64,000 bases of DNA from Pseudomonadota bacterium (lineage in GTDB: Bacteria > Bdellovibrionota_C > UBA2361 > OMII01): assembly GCA_026390555.1 (NCBI GenBank), contig JAPLFS010000064.1, forward strand, positions 19,046 through 83,045, given 5' to 3'. Made by a program: the position numbers and the translations under genes. The notes beneath the pieces are model-generated. The model searched no databases. It saw only the letters and a program-made list of their open reading frames with translations, and was not told the origin of the DNA. Positions 16,963 to 25,613 of this stretch are shown piece by piece; the first letter of the stretch is position 1, and the number at the start of each line of letters is the position of its first letter.

Positions 16963-18383
16963 TTCATAAGGTTTCTCCGGAGTTATTAATTCTATTGTTG
17001 GTGCCACTACTGACGGTCATCATTACAAGACTTCGTTTATTTAGTGATCGGAGTCGACACGTCTTTGGCATTCTTTCATGCCTCGCTACAATCTGCTTTT
17101 TTTCAGCACTCCTACAAAGCTTAGAATTTGAAGGGACGATACAAATTATCCCATTCCTGTTTCAATTAAGTCATTTGTCAGTTCATAGTGGTATATTATT
17201 TAGCTTTGTTTATCTCTTAGTTTATATCGCATTTGGTAAACGTATCTTTGTGACGCAATCAGCTTCGTCATGGGTGCTTATTCAATTGTTGGTTTCTCTT
17301 GCGTTGATTAGTGACAGTACATTGGTATTTATGTTGATACTGGTGACAGCTCTGCTGACACACCTCTCAGTGAGTCAAGTGGATGTTTATCAAGTAAGTA
17401 AGAGACAAGATCGGTTTATTTTGGTGACTTTTTTCACCGTCGCCGCGATAATTATTAGCGCTCTGTTTTTCGGTGCACTTTATTTCTCCTTGGGAATTGA
17501 TTGTTTTTCGGTGCTATATCAATCAGTAGGCCTGATGTCGCGTCCATTGAAGATACTGAGCAGCGTTTTCATGATGATTTTCTTGGGGGCATTCCCTCTT
17601 CATTTTTGGGTTAAGCCGCTTTTTGCAGCTCCGGCACGTTATGGATTAGCGGTTATTACCCGTTTAAATATTGGGTTTGTGGTGTGGTGTAAGTTGTACC
17701 CACTGATCTTTTCAGGAGACGTATTATTGGATAGTTTGTTAACTTACGGTTGTGGGGCGAACCTCCTTTACGCGGCATTTCTTCTTTTTGGTGAAAGAAA
17801 ATTAAGTCAGATTGTTTCATGTTTGTACCTTTTCCATGTGCCACTTTTAATTTTAGCAGTAAAAGTTAGTGGGACCGAAGGTGCGAGTGGCTTTGCGCTC
17901 GATTTTGCAAATATTACGATTGCAATTGGTGGATTGCTGATAATTCTTGGAATGCTCCGAGATAGGCTCGGTGCGGAGAATCTAGATTATGCATCAGGAT
18001 TGGCGATCTCCTATCCATTTCTGGGTATTGCGTTCTTAATCTGCATATTATCGCTTGTTGGATTTCCGGGAACGCTCGGATTTATCTGCAGTGAAATAGT
18101 TTTGCACCATTTTGCCGAATCAACATGGCCAGTCGCAGTGGCATTTATTATTACGTTAGCGCTTAATGGCTATTCGTCTTTTCGCATTTTTGGTGAATCA
18201 TTTTACGGAGATCCCGCACAGTCTTATCGCAAGACGTTTCAACCCTTGCGCCGCGAGAAAATAGCTCTGGTAATGCTGCTTGTCTTTCTGTTTTTTAGTG
18301 GTATAGGGCCGCAGTTTGTTAATTCTGCTTCGATACCGGCATCCGTTTCTGTATCGGGCATCAGTACCCATAGTTCACCATAA
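16959..18383 (+). CDS. Second NuoM/MrpD-like membrane subunit of the Dab locus
   Basis: Hydrophobic 474-residue protein with about 13 predicted helices, translationally coupled to the preceding dabB-like gene by an ATGA overlap. It resembles proton-pumping complex I/Mrp subunits in the FLGAFPLHFWVKPLFAAPARYG and LSLVGFPGTLGFICSE blocks. I do not see the TM5 Trp-Glu pair (the region reads LVFMLILVTALLTH) or the GKSAQ lysine, so it may be a structural or modified channel subunit. Described DAB systems usually have one such subunit. Last gene of the operon; no clear terminator follows. Confidence 0.75.
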   Translation: MIHKVSPELLILLLVPLLTVIITRLRLFSDRSRHVFGILSCLATICFFSALLQSLEFEGTIQIIPFLFQLSHLSVHSGILFSFVYLLVYIAFGKRIFVTQSASSWVLIQLLVSLALISDSTLVFMLILVTALLTHLSVSQVDVYQVSKRQDRFILVTFFTVAAIIISALFFGALYFSLGIDCFSVLYQSVGLMSRPLKILSSVFMMIFLGAFPLHFWVKPLFAAPARYGLAVITRLNIGFVVWCKLYPLIFSGDVLLDSLLTYGCGANLLYAAFLLFGERKLSQIVSCLYLFHVPLLILAVKVSGTEGASGFALDFANITIAIGGLLIILGMLRDRLGAENLDYASGLAISYPFLGIAFLICILSLVGFPGTLGFICSEIVLHHFAESTWPVAVAFIITLALNGYSSFRIFGESFYGDPAQSYRKTFQPLRREKIALVMLLVFLFFSGIGPQFVNSASIPASVSVSGISTHSSP

Positions 18384-18467
18384 AACTGAAGGATATCTTT
18401 GGATTAATGCTGGGGCTGTTGCTACACGCTCTGAGGACTACCGCAACCTGAAACTAGCTTTGTTTTT

Positions 18468-19223
18468 ATGAACAACGATTTTGACCTGTTAGTTCACAAC
18501 AGCGTAGAGCTACTAGTCTACCGGCCCTGGTGGGAACATGGAATCGTGCACGGCATGACAACGAGCGCCATTGCATTTCGCCCTGATGATCTGCACAGCT
18601 CGGCGCGGGTATTATGCAACGCCATCGGGGCCTCGGATCTGGTGCTGCCGGAGCAGTGCCACGGGGCGGAATTTATTGATCTGCGCGCTGCTGGCATCGT
18701 TGATAATCTTATTACGGAGCGTCATGGTGACCTGATAAAGTTTCACCCTGGTGATGCTGTGCTAGCCCCAACTCGGCAAGGGACCCTTAAACGGAGCCTC
18801 GTTTTCGGGGTTATGAGCGCCGATTGCGTGCCGATAATAGTGCGTGCAGAGCACGGTTGGGGGCTGATACACGCCGGTTGGCGGGGATTGGCGAACGGTA
18901 TTATTAAGAGGGTTGCTGTGGCTCTAGGAGAGCCCCTAGAGGCTGTTGTAGGCCCCTCTGCTGGCCCGAAAGCCTACGAGGTGGGTACGAAGGTAGTCGA
19001 GGCTATCGGGGCATCGGCAGTCTTTGATAAGCTTCCTGGGCATTCCCATAAGGCGCTACTGGATACCGCTGCCACCGCCATCAGGCAGTTACATAACGCA
19101 AACTCCTCCATATCGGCCCATAACGCCTCGATCTGCACGATTAGTGACCCTCGCTTTCACTCCTTTCGTAGAGATGGTGCTAGCGCTGGACGGGGGATAA
19201 CCTTTGTTCTGCCGGGTAGCTAG
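18468..19223 (+). CDS. pgeF: YfiH/PgeF-family multicopper-oxidase-like peptidoglycan editing factor
   Basis: Member of the laccase-domain/DUF152 family, described as a purine nucleoside phosphorylase/polyphenol oxidase and as a peptidoglycan editing factor. The metal-site signatures are visible: PEQCHGAEF, MSADCVPIIV and LIHAGWRGLANG, plus the C-terminal SFRRDGASAGRGI. At 251 residues it has normal length. No strong ribosome-binding site precedes the ATG. Base composition returns to the chromosomal norm at this gene, marking the right edge of the AT-rich island. Confidence 0.9.
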   Translation: MNNDFDLLVHNSVELLVYRPWWEHGIVHGMTTSAIAFRPDDLHSSARVLCNAIGASDLVLPEQCHGAEFIDLRAAGIVDNLITERHGDLIKFHPGDAVLAPTRQGTLKRSLVFGVMSADCVPIIVRAEHGWGLIHAGWRGLANGIIKRVAVALGEPLEAVVGPSAGPKAYEVGTKVVEAIGASAVFDKLPGHSHKALLDTAATAIRQLHNANSSISAHNASICTISDPRFHSFRRDGASAGRGITFVLPGS

Positions 19224-19366
19224 TTTAAGTTGTACGACCTTTATGACGATTTATGTATAGAGGGCGAGAAATGGTGGTAAGATAAAGGGGTCGCGACTTG
19301 CATCTAAAGGGATCGCCTAGATGCTTTGATCTATCTTGGGGCCGAACTTATTGATGAGGGATATAA

Positions 19367-19597
19367 ATGGAGCATCGTGAGCGTGAGCTGATTGAAATGG
19401 GTCTACAGAGTAACTTTGAACTTCGTAAGCTGTATGAACAGCACCGAGATCTTGAGGAGCAGTTACATAAGCTTGCACGACGCCAGTTTTTAACCGCATC
19501 CGAGGAACAGGAGGAGCATAAACTTAAACATCTTAAGTTGCGGGGTGTTGAGAGGATGCTGCAGATGGTTGAGAGCTCAGAGAGCGCCGCAAGATAA
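19367..19597 (+). CDS. Small coiled-coil protein of the YdcH/DUF465 type
   Basis: A 76-residue, highly charged helical protein with the pattern RKLYEQHRDLEEQLHKLARR and a second helix starting at TASEEQEEHKLKHLKL, matching the short helical hairpin of the YdcH/DUF465 family. The function of that family is unknown. A GAGGG ribosome-binding site precedes the ATG and a strong terminator follows about 37 bp after the stop, so it is probably a monocistronic gene. Confidence 0.75.
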   Translation: MEHRERELIEMGLQSNFELRKLYEQHRDLEEQLHKLARRQFLTASEEQEEHKLKHLKLRGVERMLQMVESSESAAR

Positions 19598-19633
19598 AAA
19601 AAGAACGCCTAATCGTCTCTGTAATAAAAAGTG

Positions 19634-19668
19634 AAATGGGGCCCCTCGGGAGCCCCATTTCTATTTTA
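19634..19668. terminator. Bidirectional intrinsic terminator
   Basis: The arms AAATGGGGC (19634-19642) and GCCCCATTT (19652-19660) flank a 9-nt CCCTCGGGA loop that can add further pairs, followed by CTATTTTA. An A-rich tract precedes it. It sits between convergent genes and can serve both strands. Confidence 0.8.
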
Positions 19669-19713
19669 TGTCCTCCAATTATGGAAGACTTTAGACAGGT
19701 TAAGGCCCTGTCT

Positions 19714-20028
19714 CTATGCTGCTCTGCGCCTCGTACGAATCTTCGTCTTAGCGTTCAGAATAGCGTAGCGCGTTTTATCGGGATCGAATTGAAAATAGCG
19801 ACAGATAGAGTGAAATGAAAGGATGTAGTCCTCGTCTTGATCCATCAAGTAATCAAGCGCCTCTTGTCTGAGCTCTGGGCCCGAACTGAGGTCCTCGATA
19901 GTGCGAAGAATCATCGCTCTCATTAACTCACTTACCGCCGTATATCCGTTCCCGCCGAGATACGCGAGGTCCATTTCAGGTAACCGGTCAGAATTGCTCA
20001 CTACAGACTCCGTGAAATTAAAAGCCAC
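19714..20028 (-). CDS. Hypothetical small protein
   Basis: GTG-initiated 104-residue ORF, convergent with the YdcH-like gene and reading into the shared terminator. I do not recognise the family. It is mostly helical and acidic in its first 80 residues (for example SELMRAMILRTIEDL and EALDYLMDQDEDYIL) and ends in a basic tail, KTKIRTRRRAA. The helix-rich core with a basic end could suit nucleic-acid or protein binding, but there is no diagnostic motif. An internal ATG at residue 19 is an alternative start. Confidence 0.6.
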   Translation of the reverse strand: MAFNFTESVVSNSDRLPEMDLAYLGGNGYTAVSELMRAMILRTIEDLSSGPELRQEALDYLMDQDEDYILSFHSICRYFQFDPDKTRYAILNAKTKIRTRRRAA

Positions 20029-20300
20029 GTTTACTCATCTTGAAGTTGCTTGTTAATCTTACGAATATCTCCATTCAGCAGGCTGAATACAGAGCCGTAA
20101 AACTACATCACAAACTTACAAAACCTGAGAGCTAACAAAATTCAACCAGCCATCAGGGATTACTCCTCGACGACAAACTAAAGAGTGGTATGGTCCAAAG
20201 TGATGGGCGTGAGACTTATCACAAAAAGCCCTGATATATGGCGATTTAAGTGCTTGATTTCACTTGTAGAGGAGGGGGCTATTGGCGCTATACCGGCGAG

Positions 20301-21341
20301 CTACAGTACCCGTTCAAGCGCAAAGTCGATCACCGCAAAGAGCGCCTCTCCCGCTGGATTAAGGGCCCCGAGGTCGTTTCCGAGCGCCTCTGCTAGCGCT
20401 TTGCTAGCGCGCTCCGCGTGTGACTTAGCTAGATCCTTTGCCTGCTCAACTACAGAGCTAGAGCGTAATTCTACAAGGGATCTTTCGACCCATGCTTGCT
20501 CTTCCTCGCACGCAGTAGGGGGCTGTAATAAACGTTGTGCAGCCGTATCGCCGGAATCAAGCCAGAGCACATTTACAAGGGAGGGTTTGCGCTCCGCTAG
20601 ATCGAGCCCAGGTTTTTTGCCGAGAGTTGCTTCATCTGAAATCACATCGAGGATATCATCGATAATTTGGAAGGCGATACCGAGCGACTCGCCGAAGGTC
20701 GACATGGCGCGCGTTGTTTGCTCTGGGGCATCAACTAGGTGTGCAGCGCAGTAGGTCGCGAGCCTAAAGAGTGAAGCGGTTTTGCGCTGCGCTATCGTCA
20801 GGCTTGAGCTAACCGTGTGGCGTTCCTTATAAAGCACCGATTCGAGCGCCTCGCCCTCAACCAGCTCTATGCAGGCCTGCTCTGTGGCGACTATTACCTC
20901 ATCATCTAGCTTGGCGCACAGTCCAAAGGCGCGTGTAAGAAGAAAATCCCCGGAGAGTAAGGTCGCTGCGGTGCCGTACTTCGCGTACGGGGAAGGTCGA
21001 TGTCGTCGAATAGGAGACTCGTCGATAATATCATCGTGCATCAGGGTCGCCATATGGATCAGCTCTATTCCGGCTGCTACCTCGGTAAGGTCCTGAGTGA
21101 TACTCTCCGCTCCGAGCGCCTTAGCGCACAGGAGGGTCAGCAGAGGGCGAATGCGCTTACCACCAAGGGCCAATAAATACTCCGGTATCTCGCGCATGGC
21201 CGTTACGTCGGAGCGAAACGAGGCGCGGATTACCTGCTCCACCTGAACAAGCTCAGGAACCAACGTCAACGCATGTATAAAGCGCTCTTTGGCCGATGGT
21301 TGCTTGATCTCTCTGTTTGGGTGTCCCATGGTCTTTACCAT
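20301..21341 (-). CDS. ispB: Long-chain polyprenyl diphosphate synthase
   Basis: trans-isoprenyl diphosphate synthase that builds the side chain of respiratory quinones from IPP. Both aspartate-rich motifs are present: DDIID at residues 103-107 and DDILD at 228-232. Small residues (Ala98, Thr99) precede the first motif, consistent with a long product such as heptaprenyl or octaprenyl. GGKRIRP lies near residue 60. At 346 residues it is slightly long because of an N-terminal extension and an insert near 260-290. An AGGA site 6 nt before the ATG supports the start. Product length is inferred. Confidence 0.9.
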   Translation of the reverse strand: MVKTMGHPNREIKQPSAKERFIHALTLVPELVQVEQVIRASFRSDVTAMREIPEYLLALGGKRIRPLLTLLCAKALGAESITQDLTEVAAGIELIHMATLMHDDIIDESPIRRHRPSPYAKYGTAATLLSGDFLLTRAFGLCAKLDDEVIVATEQACIELVEGEALESVLYKERHTVSSSLTIAQRKTASLFRLATYCAAHLVDAPEQTTRAMSTFGESLGIAFQIIDDILDVISDEATLGKKPGLDLAERKPSLVNVLWLDSGDTAAQRLLQPPTACEEEQAWVERSLVELRSSSVVEQAKDLAKSHAERASKALAEALGNDLGALNPAGEALFAVIDFALERVL

Positions 21342-21411
21342 TATTATCCTAGAGTTAAGCCTAGCATATTTAGAATTATGGAACCACGGAGAGTAATGGC
21401 CTGGTAGTTCA

Positions 21412-21498
21412 AAGCCCTGGGACCGCCGTTCTCCAGAACGGCTGGGTATAAATGCTGAGGCGGCTATCTTTTCATGGCCGGCCTAAAGTCCGGCGCGC
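21412..21498. repeat. Interspersed repeat copy A
   Basis: Shares about 40 of its first 50 bases with copy B at 51710-51796 by hand alignment, and its right half resembles copy C at about 61763-61807. Conserved landmarks are CGCCGTTC, CCAGA, GGTAT, AATGCT, ATCTTTT and GGCGC. It lies between the polyprenyl synthase and tRNA-Glu. Confidence 0.6.
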
Positions 21499-21506
21499 AA
21501 AGAGAG

Positions 21507-21581
21507 TGTCCCCAACGGGATTCGAACCCGTGTCTTGACCGTGAAAGGGTCATGTCCTAGGCCAGGCTAGACGATAGGGAC
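21507..21581 (-). tRNA. tRNA-Glu (anticodon TTC)
   Basis: Complete cloverleaf of 75 nt on the minus strand. The 7-bp acceptor pairs GTCCCTA with TGGGGAC (one G-T pair). The anticodon loop CTTTCAC carries TTC on a TGACC/GGTCA stem, and the T arm is ACGGG-TTCGAAT-CCCGT. The discriminator is A and CCA is not encoded. Confidence 0.95.
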
Positions 21582-21676
21582 CTATATAGGTAGGGCATCT
21601 GCTGGAACTCTCAGATTGGGCCCCAAGATTGAGGCGCCAGGCTGAAATTATCAAAACAACGCAGATGCTTGCATAG

Positions 21677-21705
21677 GGGAGCTTTCGCGCCCCGAGAAAG
21701 CTCCC
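21677..21705. terminator. Stem-loop between tRNA-Glu and queG
   Basis: The arms GGGAGCTTTC-like (21677-21686, within GGGGAGCTTTC) and GAAAGCTCCC (21696-21705) enclose a 9-nt loop. No T-tract follows on the plus strand, so a true terminator role is doubtful. It may be a leader hairpin for queG. Confidence 0.4.
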
Positions 21706-21772
21706 TACTGTTAGCTGAGTTAGGGGGGGCGGTCAACCCTCAGGTGGAGAAGATCTTGTTTTTGGAACTGCT

Positions 21773-22951
21773 ATGCACGCTTTAGCTCTTGAAACCCTCA
21801 AATATCTAGCCGCGCAAGCTGGGCTCGCCGTGATCTCTATCGCGGAGCCCTCCGAGCTCCTACAGGATAGAGCCTTTCTGGAGGAGTGGCAGGCAGCGGG
21901 CTACGCCGCAGAGATGAACTACATGCAGCGCTCATCCGAGCTGCTCTCCTCCCCAGCGCGCTTGCTTGAAGGGGTACGGAGCATCGTCGTGATCGGTGCC
22001 TACTACGATCAAACTCCCCGTAGGCCACTTAGCACCGGATACGGGCGCGTTGCACGCTACGCCTGGGGTAGAGATTACCACAAGGTTCTGCGTAAGCGCC
22101 TTGAGCAACTGGTAGAGCTGGTCAAGGGAGAGCTTAGGGGTGAGATTTCGTACAGGCTTTTCTCAGATTCGGTACCGTTACTTGAACGAGCTCTGGCGCG
22201 TAGATCTGGGCTCGGATTCATAGGAAAGAACACGATGATGATCGTGCCGGGCAGGGGTAGCTTTCTCTTTCTGGGAGAGATCTTGTGGGATGTTGAGATT
22301 GATCTGGGCAAAGTAGCGCCAATCGAGAGTGTCGCGCACTGTGGTAGCTGCACACGCTGCCTCTCGAAATGTCCAACACAGGCCTTTGTTAAGGAGCGTG
22401 TACTCGACGCGGGGCGTTGTATCTCGTACCTCACGATTGAGAAGCGCGGCGCCCTGTCCCTTCAGGAGCGTGAGTGGCTCGGGGAGTGGATCTTTGGGTG
22501 TGATATCTGTCAGGAGGTCTGTCCATTTAACTTTGTGGCGCTTAAAAAGCGCTCCGTAGCGGATCTGCCGGAGCTTGGAGCACAGGCCGGGGCAGGGGAG
22601 GCGCTTGCAATTGAGGAGCTACTCTCAATTCGTTCAGACCCAGCCTTTATAGCCCGTTTCGGTGGTACGGCGATTATGCGTGCCAAACGCGAAGGGCTGC
22701 TCAGAAATGCAGCAGTTGTGGCAGCCAATACCGGTGCGCTAAAACTTGTGCCGCTACTTAACGGGGTTAGTATCTGCGATCAATCGCCAGTAGTAAGACA
22801 GCACGCCCTGTGGGCCTACGCAAAGCTTGGAACATTAGAGGGCTCCGTAGGGGCAGCGAGGGTAGCGCAACGCCTCTCGCGGGCTCGCCAGGACCCCGAT
22901 CTAGCCGTTCGTCAGGAGGCCGAAAGCTTGCTGATACGGTTGCCAAAGTAG
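21773..22951 (+). CDS. queG: Epoxyqueuosine reductase QueG
   Basis: Cobalamin-dependent iron-sulfur enzyme that reduces epoxyqueuosine to queuosine at tRNA position 34. Two 4Fe-4S ferredoxin clusters are visible: CGSCTRCLSKCPTQAF followed by Cys in GRCISYLT, and CDICQEVCPFN. The C-terminal ~100 residues look like a HEAT-repeat segment, as in longer QueG proteins, and the 392-residue length fits. Its neighbour tRNA-Glu is not a queuosine-modified tRNA, so the adjacency is probably not functional. Confidence 0.95.
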   Translation: MHALALETLKYLAAQAGLAVISIAEPSELLQDRAFLEEWQAAGYAAEMNYMQRSSELLSSPARLLEGVRSIVVIGAYYDQTPRRPLSTGYGRVARYAWGRDYHKVLRKRLEQLVELVKGELRGEISYRLFSDSVPLLERALARRSGLGFIGKNTMMIVPGRGSFLFLGEILWDVEIDLGKVAPIESVAHCGSCTRCLSKCPTQAFVKERVLDAGRCISYLTIEKRGALSLQEREWLGEWIFGCDICQEVCPFNFVALKKRSVADLPELGAQAGAGEALAIEELLSIRSDPAFIARFGGTAIMRAKREGLLRNAAVVAANTGALKLVPLLNGVSICDQSPVVRQHALWAYAKLGTLEGSVGAARVAQRLSRARQDPDLAVRQEAESLLIRLPK

Positions 22952-22975
22952 GCTTTAGGAGGGACACTGCTAAGT

Positions 22976-23563
22976 ATGAAAAGAATCGTCAGCTCCTTAT
23001 TATTCACCCTCCTTTTAACTGTGTCTGCCTGCGCCCCTAATTTTGGTGTTCGGCTAAGCGTCCCAAGTCTCCCCGATCCACAGAGCTTCGTGGCCGCTCC
23101 GGTAGAGGGGGAGTCGGTGCGGGTTAAGGTTGGCTCGTTTGTAGATGCTCGCCCATCGATGACTATCCTGGTGGTTGATGGTCGTGATGTAGTTTCAGAG
23201 GGAGCACTTGGATCCGTAGTGCAGGATGGATTCCAGCGCTACTTCAGAGAGGCTGGCGCGCGGGTAACACTTATAAACGCCCCCTTAATTGAGGGTGAGA
23301 TCACCAACTGGAGCGCCAAGGTAACGCCTGGTTTTCCAAGCTCTGATGCTGTAGCAAGTGCGCGCATTAAGGTAACGATTAAGGATTCGGAGTTACATCT
23401 GCTCTACCGGGCCAATTTTTCAGGTGAGGCTACGATCTCTCATCCCCTTCTGGATGAAGAGAAGGTTCAGGAGCTGCTGGCGCGCGCCATGGGTGGCGCG
23501 ATCGAAGCTGCCATAAAGGATGAGAGCTTAATAGCGCAGCTCTCACGGGGGCGAGTAGAGTAG
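22976..23563 (+). CDS. Predicted lipoprotein, YajG-like
   Basis: 195-residue protein with a lipoprotein signal ending in TVSAC (Cys19), hence envelope-anchored. The body has the pattern of the YajG/ABC-type auxiliary lipoprotein family: VKVGSFVDARP near residue 55, a VQDGFQRYFREAGA helix and a beta-rich remainder with an AIEAAI helix at the C-terminus. The family match is tentative. Its stop overlaps the GTG start of the next gene by 1 bp, so the two are coupled. Confidence 0.7.
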   Translation: MKRIVSSLLFTLLLTVSACAPNFGVRLSVPSLPDPQSFVAAPVEGESVRVKVGSFVDARPSMTILVVDGRDVVSEGALGSVVQDGFQRYFREAGARVTLINAPLIEGEITNWSAKVTPGFPSSDAVASARIKVTIKDSELHLLYRANFSGEATISHPLLDEEKVQELLARAMGGAIEAAIKDESLIAQLSRGRVE

Positions 23564-24468
23564 TGAATCGATCTGGGTCGGATGACGACGGTGCCTACAC
23601 TGCGCAGTTTCTGACAGTTATACGAGCGACGGTGCGGCGCGTGCTGCCAGCAATTATGGAGGCCCACAATGCTCCGGCTCATAATGCACCAGCCCGCCAA
23701 GCGAAGATTAAGAGTGATGGCAGCTTCGTTACTGATACCGATCAAGCCGTTGAAGCGGAGTTTCTGGCGGCGTTACGCATAGCTTTACCAGGGTTGCCAG
23801 TACTGGCGGAGGAGTCAATTGAGGAGAACGTGCGTGCTTTTAAGGGAGCCGCCAGCGATTTTTACGCCCCGTTTATGGCCTCCCCCTACCAGATAGTTAT
23901 TGACCCTATCGATGGAACTAAGAACTTCGTTGAGGGACAAAATGAATTCTGTATCGCAGCCGCACTTACTAGGCGGCATGCGGAGGGGGTCTGGCCGATT
24001 GCCGGTGTGGTCGCTATTCCAACCGAGGACCGTATGTATTGGTCGAATGAGAAGGCGGCGTTTTCTGAAACGATCAGCTCCGGTATTATAGAGCCGCTAA
24101 CTCGTAGCGAGAGCATTAATGCACCGGTTTCGGTTAGCTCAACTGACCGCAGGTGGCTTGAACGCGAAAAGTTAGCGTTGCGAGGGGAATGGATCTCAAG
24201 CGGCTCAAGTGTACACGATATGATCGGAACTGTTTCAGGTCGGTTGCGCGCATCACTGATCGGTACGCAACGGCTCTGGGATATCGCGGCACCACTCGCA
24301 ATCGCCGCGCGATTAAATCTAGTGCTGCGTGATGCTATCTCAGGTGAAGAGATCCGTTCGATACGGGCAGAGGACCTGAGCTCAGAGCTTCACAGGCGCC
24401 CTTGGGGACTAGATAGGCATTGGATCTTGATGGCCCCGACTACGGAGCTTTCTGATATATTTGGATAA
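23563..24468 (+). CDS. Inositol-monophosphatase-family phosphatase (CysQ-like)
   Basis: Magnesium-dependent sugar-phosphate or 3'(2'),5'-bisphosphate nucleotide phosphatase. The metal site is clear: the acidic TDTDQAVE segment, then AEES, then the diagnostic DPIDGTKNFVEG motif, and a C-terminal WDIAAPLAIA block. 301 residues, GTG start in TAGTG overlap with the lipoprotein gene. Inositol monophosphatase, CysQ and related fructose-bisphosphatase activities cannot be separated from motifs alone; a CysQ-like role is a guess. Confidence 0.85.
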   Translation: MNRSGSDDDGAYTAQFLTVIRATVRRVLPAIMEAHNAPAHNAPARQAKIKSDGSFVTDTDQAVEAEFLAALRIALPGLPVLAEESIEENVRAFKGAASDFYAPFMASPYQIVIDPIDGTKNFVEGQNEFCIAAALTRRHAEGVWPIAGVVAIPTEDRMYWSNEKAAFSETISSGIIEPLTRSESINAPVSVSSTDRRWLEREKLALRGEWISSGSSVHDMIGTVSGRLRASLIGTQRLWDIAAPLAIAARLNLVLRDAISGEEIRSIRAEDLSSELHRRPWGLDRHWILMAPTTELSDIFG

Positions 24469-24478
24469 TTGGTCAAAA

Positions 24479-25009
24479 TTATTTTTGCGGCCCGGTTTTT
24501 TCCTTCGCCTTCGCAGCGTCCTCTTCCTCTTGCGCGGTAAGTTGTCGAGCTATGCGATCAAGCATGGCGTCAAAGAGTAGCGAGTCTCGGTCGCGGTAGT
24601 TATTGAGCACCGCAAGTGCCTTGGCCAGTTGCCCATGCTCCGCATACCACCTGCCAACAGCTCTATATCGATCTGAGATAAGTCCCGCTTCAACTTTGTG
24701 CTGCTCCGCTTCCTGATAAATTTCAAGAGCTGCTGCAGGCTCTCCCCTTCCGAGCTGCACATCTCCGATCAGTAGTAGATAAAAGTATGGGTTCTCCCAT
24801 TCCTGGCGCTCCTCGATAGCGAGGCGCTCCTCCATATGCGCACGATATATGACGATCGCCTCGTCGTAGCGCTCCTGACGGGTAAGCTCTTCTGCCTGCC
24901 GGAGCTGTTCGGAGCCTGAGTAGAGGTTAAAGCACCCTGAACTAAGAACGAGCGTAAGAGCCAGTAAGCGAAAGACTAGAGTTGCGAATGCATAACGAAA
25001 CATCGCCAA
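24479..25009 (-). CDS. TPR-containing lipoprotein
   Basis: 176-residue protein with a lipobox ending in VLSSGC (Cys26), then helical repeats typical of TPRs: QAEELTRQERYDEAIVIYR, PYFYLLLIGDVQLGRGEPAAALEIY and RAVGRWYAEHGQLAKALAVL. It ends in a Lys/Glu-rich low-complexity tail. It is probably a periplasmic scaffold attached to a membrane; no specific function is evident. It converges with the phosphatase gene 10 bp away. Confidence 0.7.
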   Translation of the reverse strand: MAMFRYAFATLVFRLLALTLVLSSGCFNLYSGSEQLRQAEELTRQERYDEAIVIYRAHMEERLAIEERQEWENPYFYLLLIGDVQLGRGEPAAALEIYQEAEQHKVEAGLISDRYRAVGRWYAEHGQLAKALAVLNNYRDRDSLLFDAMLDRIARQLTAQEEEDAAKAKEKTGPQK

Positions 25010-25055
25010 AGTATACTGGCTTGAGAGCTTGCTGTCGATCCTTGAGTGTGGCGAC

Positions 25056-25613
25056 TTAGCTCGGTTTTTGCAGGGCTCTAATCTTGCGCATGATAAAGGG
25101 CGAGAAGTGAGGGGAGTAGCGCTGCTGAAGCTCAGGCTTCATCCAGTCTAGGCCTGTAATTTTACCTCTGCAGGTAGTAGCTCCACATGAGCAGTCGAGC
25201 TTGTACGGGGCGCGATTTGAGGTATCAATGGTCATTGCATAGTCGGTACAGAGCTCCTCTCCAGCAGCGATATATCTCAACGCAACGAATTCGATCTGGC
25301 CATCGGGCCCTATGTTAGGAGAGCAGCTATGATTGAAGTATACAACAACATCTGAAACCTCGGCCTCTGATAGCGGCACAAGAAAGAGATCGTCCGAGAC
25401 CTGCATCGAGAAATCACCGATGGTGCGATCGACCCACTGGGCTATGCTGGTAGGAACTAGGTGCCCCCCTTTAATAAACACCATCTCCCCTTGAAATATG
25501 GGTTCCTTGGCGTAAATCGCCGTGCCACGTGCAGGGGTGGTGCGGAGCTCAACCTTTTCTGATCGTATCGATCTTGGGCCGCGCCAGGCAGCTATTGAAT
25601 CGGAGTCACGCAT
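25056..25613 (-). CDS. SET-domain protein lysine methyltransferase-like
   Basis: A compact 185-residue SET domain, the S-adenosylmethionine-dependent lysine methyltransferase fold. The hallmark NHSCSPN is at residues 94-100, followed by the catalytic-tyrosine region AGEELCTDYA (115-126 area) and a post-SET zinc signature CSCGATTCRG at 141-150. The N-terminus has RGTAIYAKEPIFQGE, the SET-N start. Its substrate is unknown. Its start overlaps the 3' end of the threonine aldolase gene by 22 bp, so the two are likely co-expressed. Confidence 0.85.
   Translation of the reverse strand: MRDSDSIAAWRGPRSIRSEKVELRTTPARGTAIYAKEPIFQGEMVFIKGGHLVPTSIAQWVDRTIGDFSMQVSDDLFLVPLSEAEVSDVVVYFNHSCSPNIGPDGQIEFVALRYIAAGEELCTDYAMTIDTSNRAPYKLDCSCGATTCRGKITGLDWMKPELQQRYSPHFSPFIMRKIRALQKPS

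Noticed and set aside
10946..18383. Complex I or Mrp antiporter operon
   Set aside because: Two NuoL/M-like genes alone could suggest this, but no nuo or mrp partner genes are present and DabA with zinc residues is in the same operon.
21582..21772. preQ1-type riboswitch upstream of queG
   Set aside because: There is a hairpin, but I cannot see the conserved preQ1 aptamer core, so no riboswitch is called.
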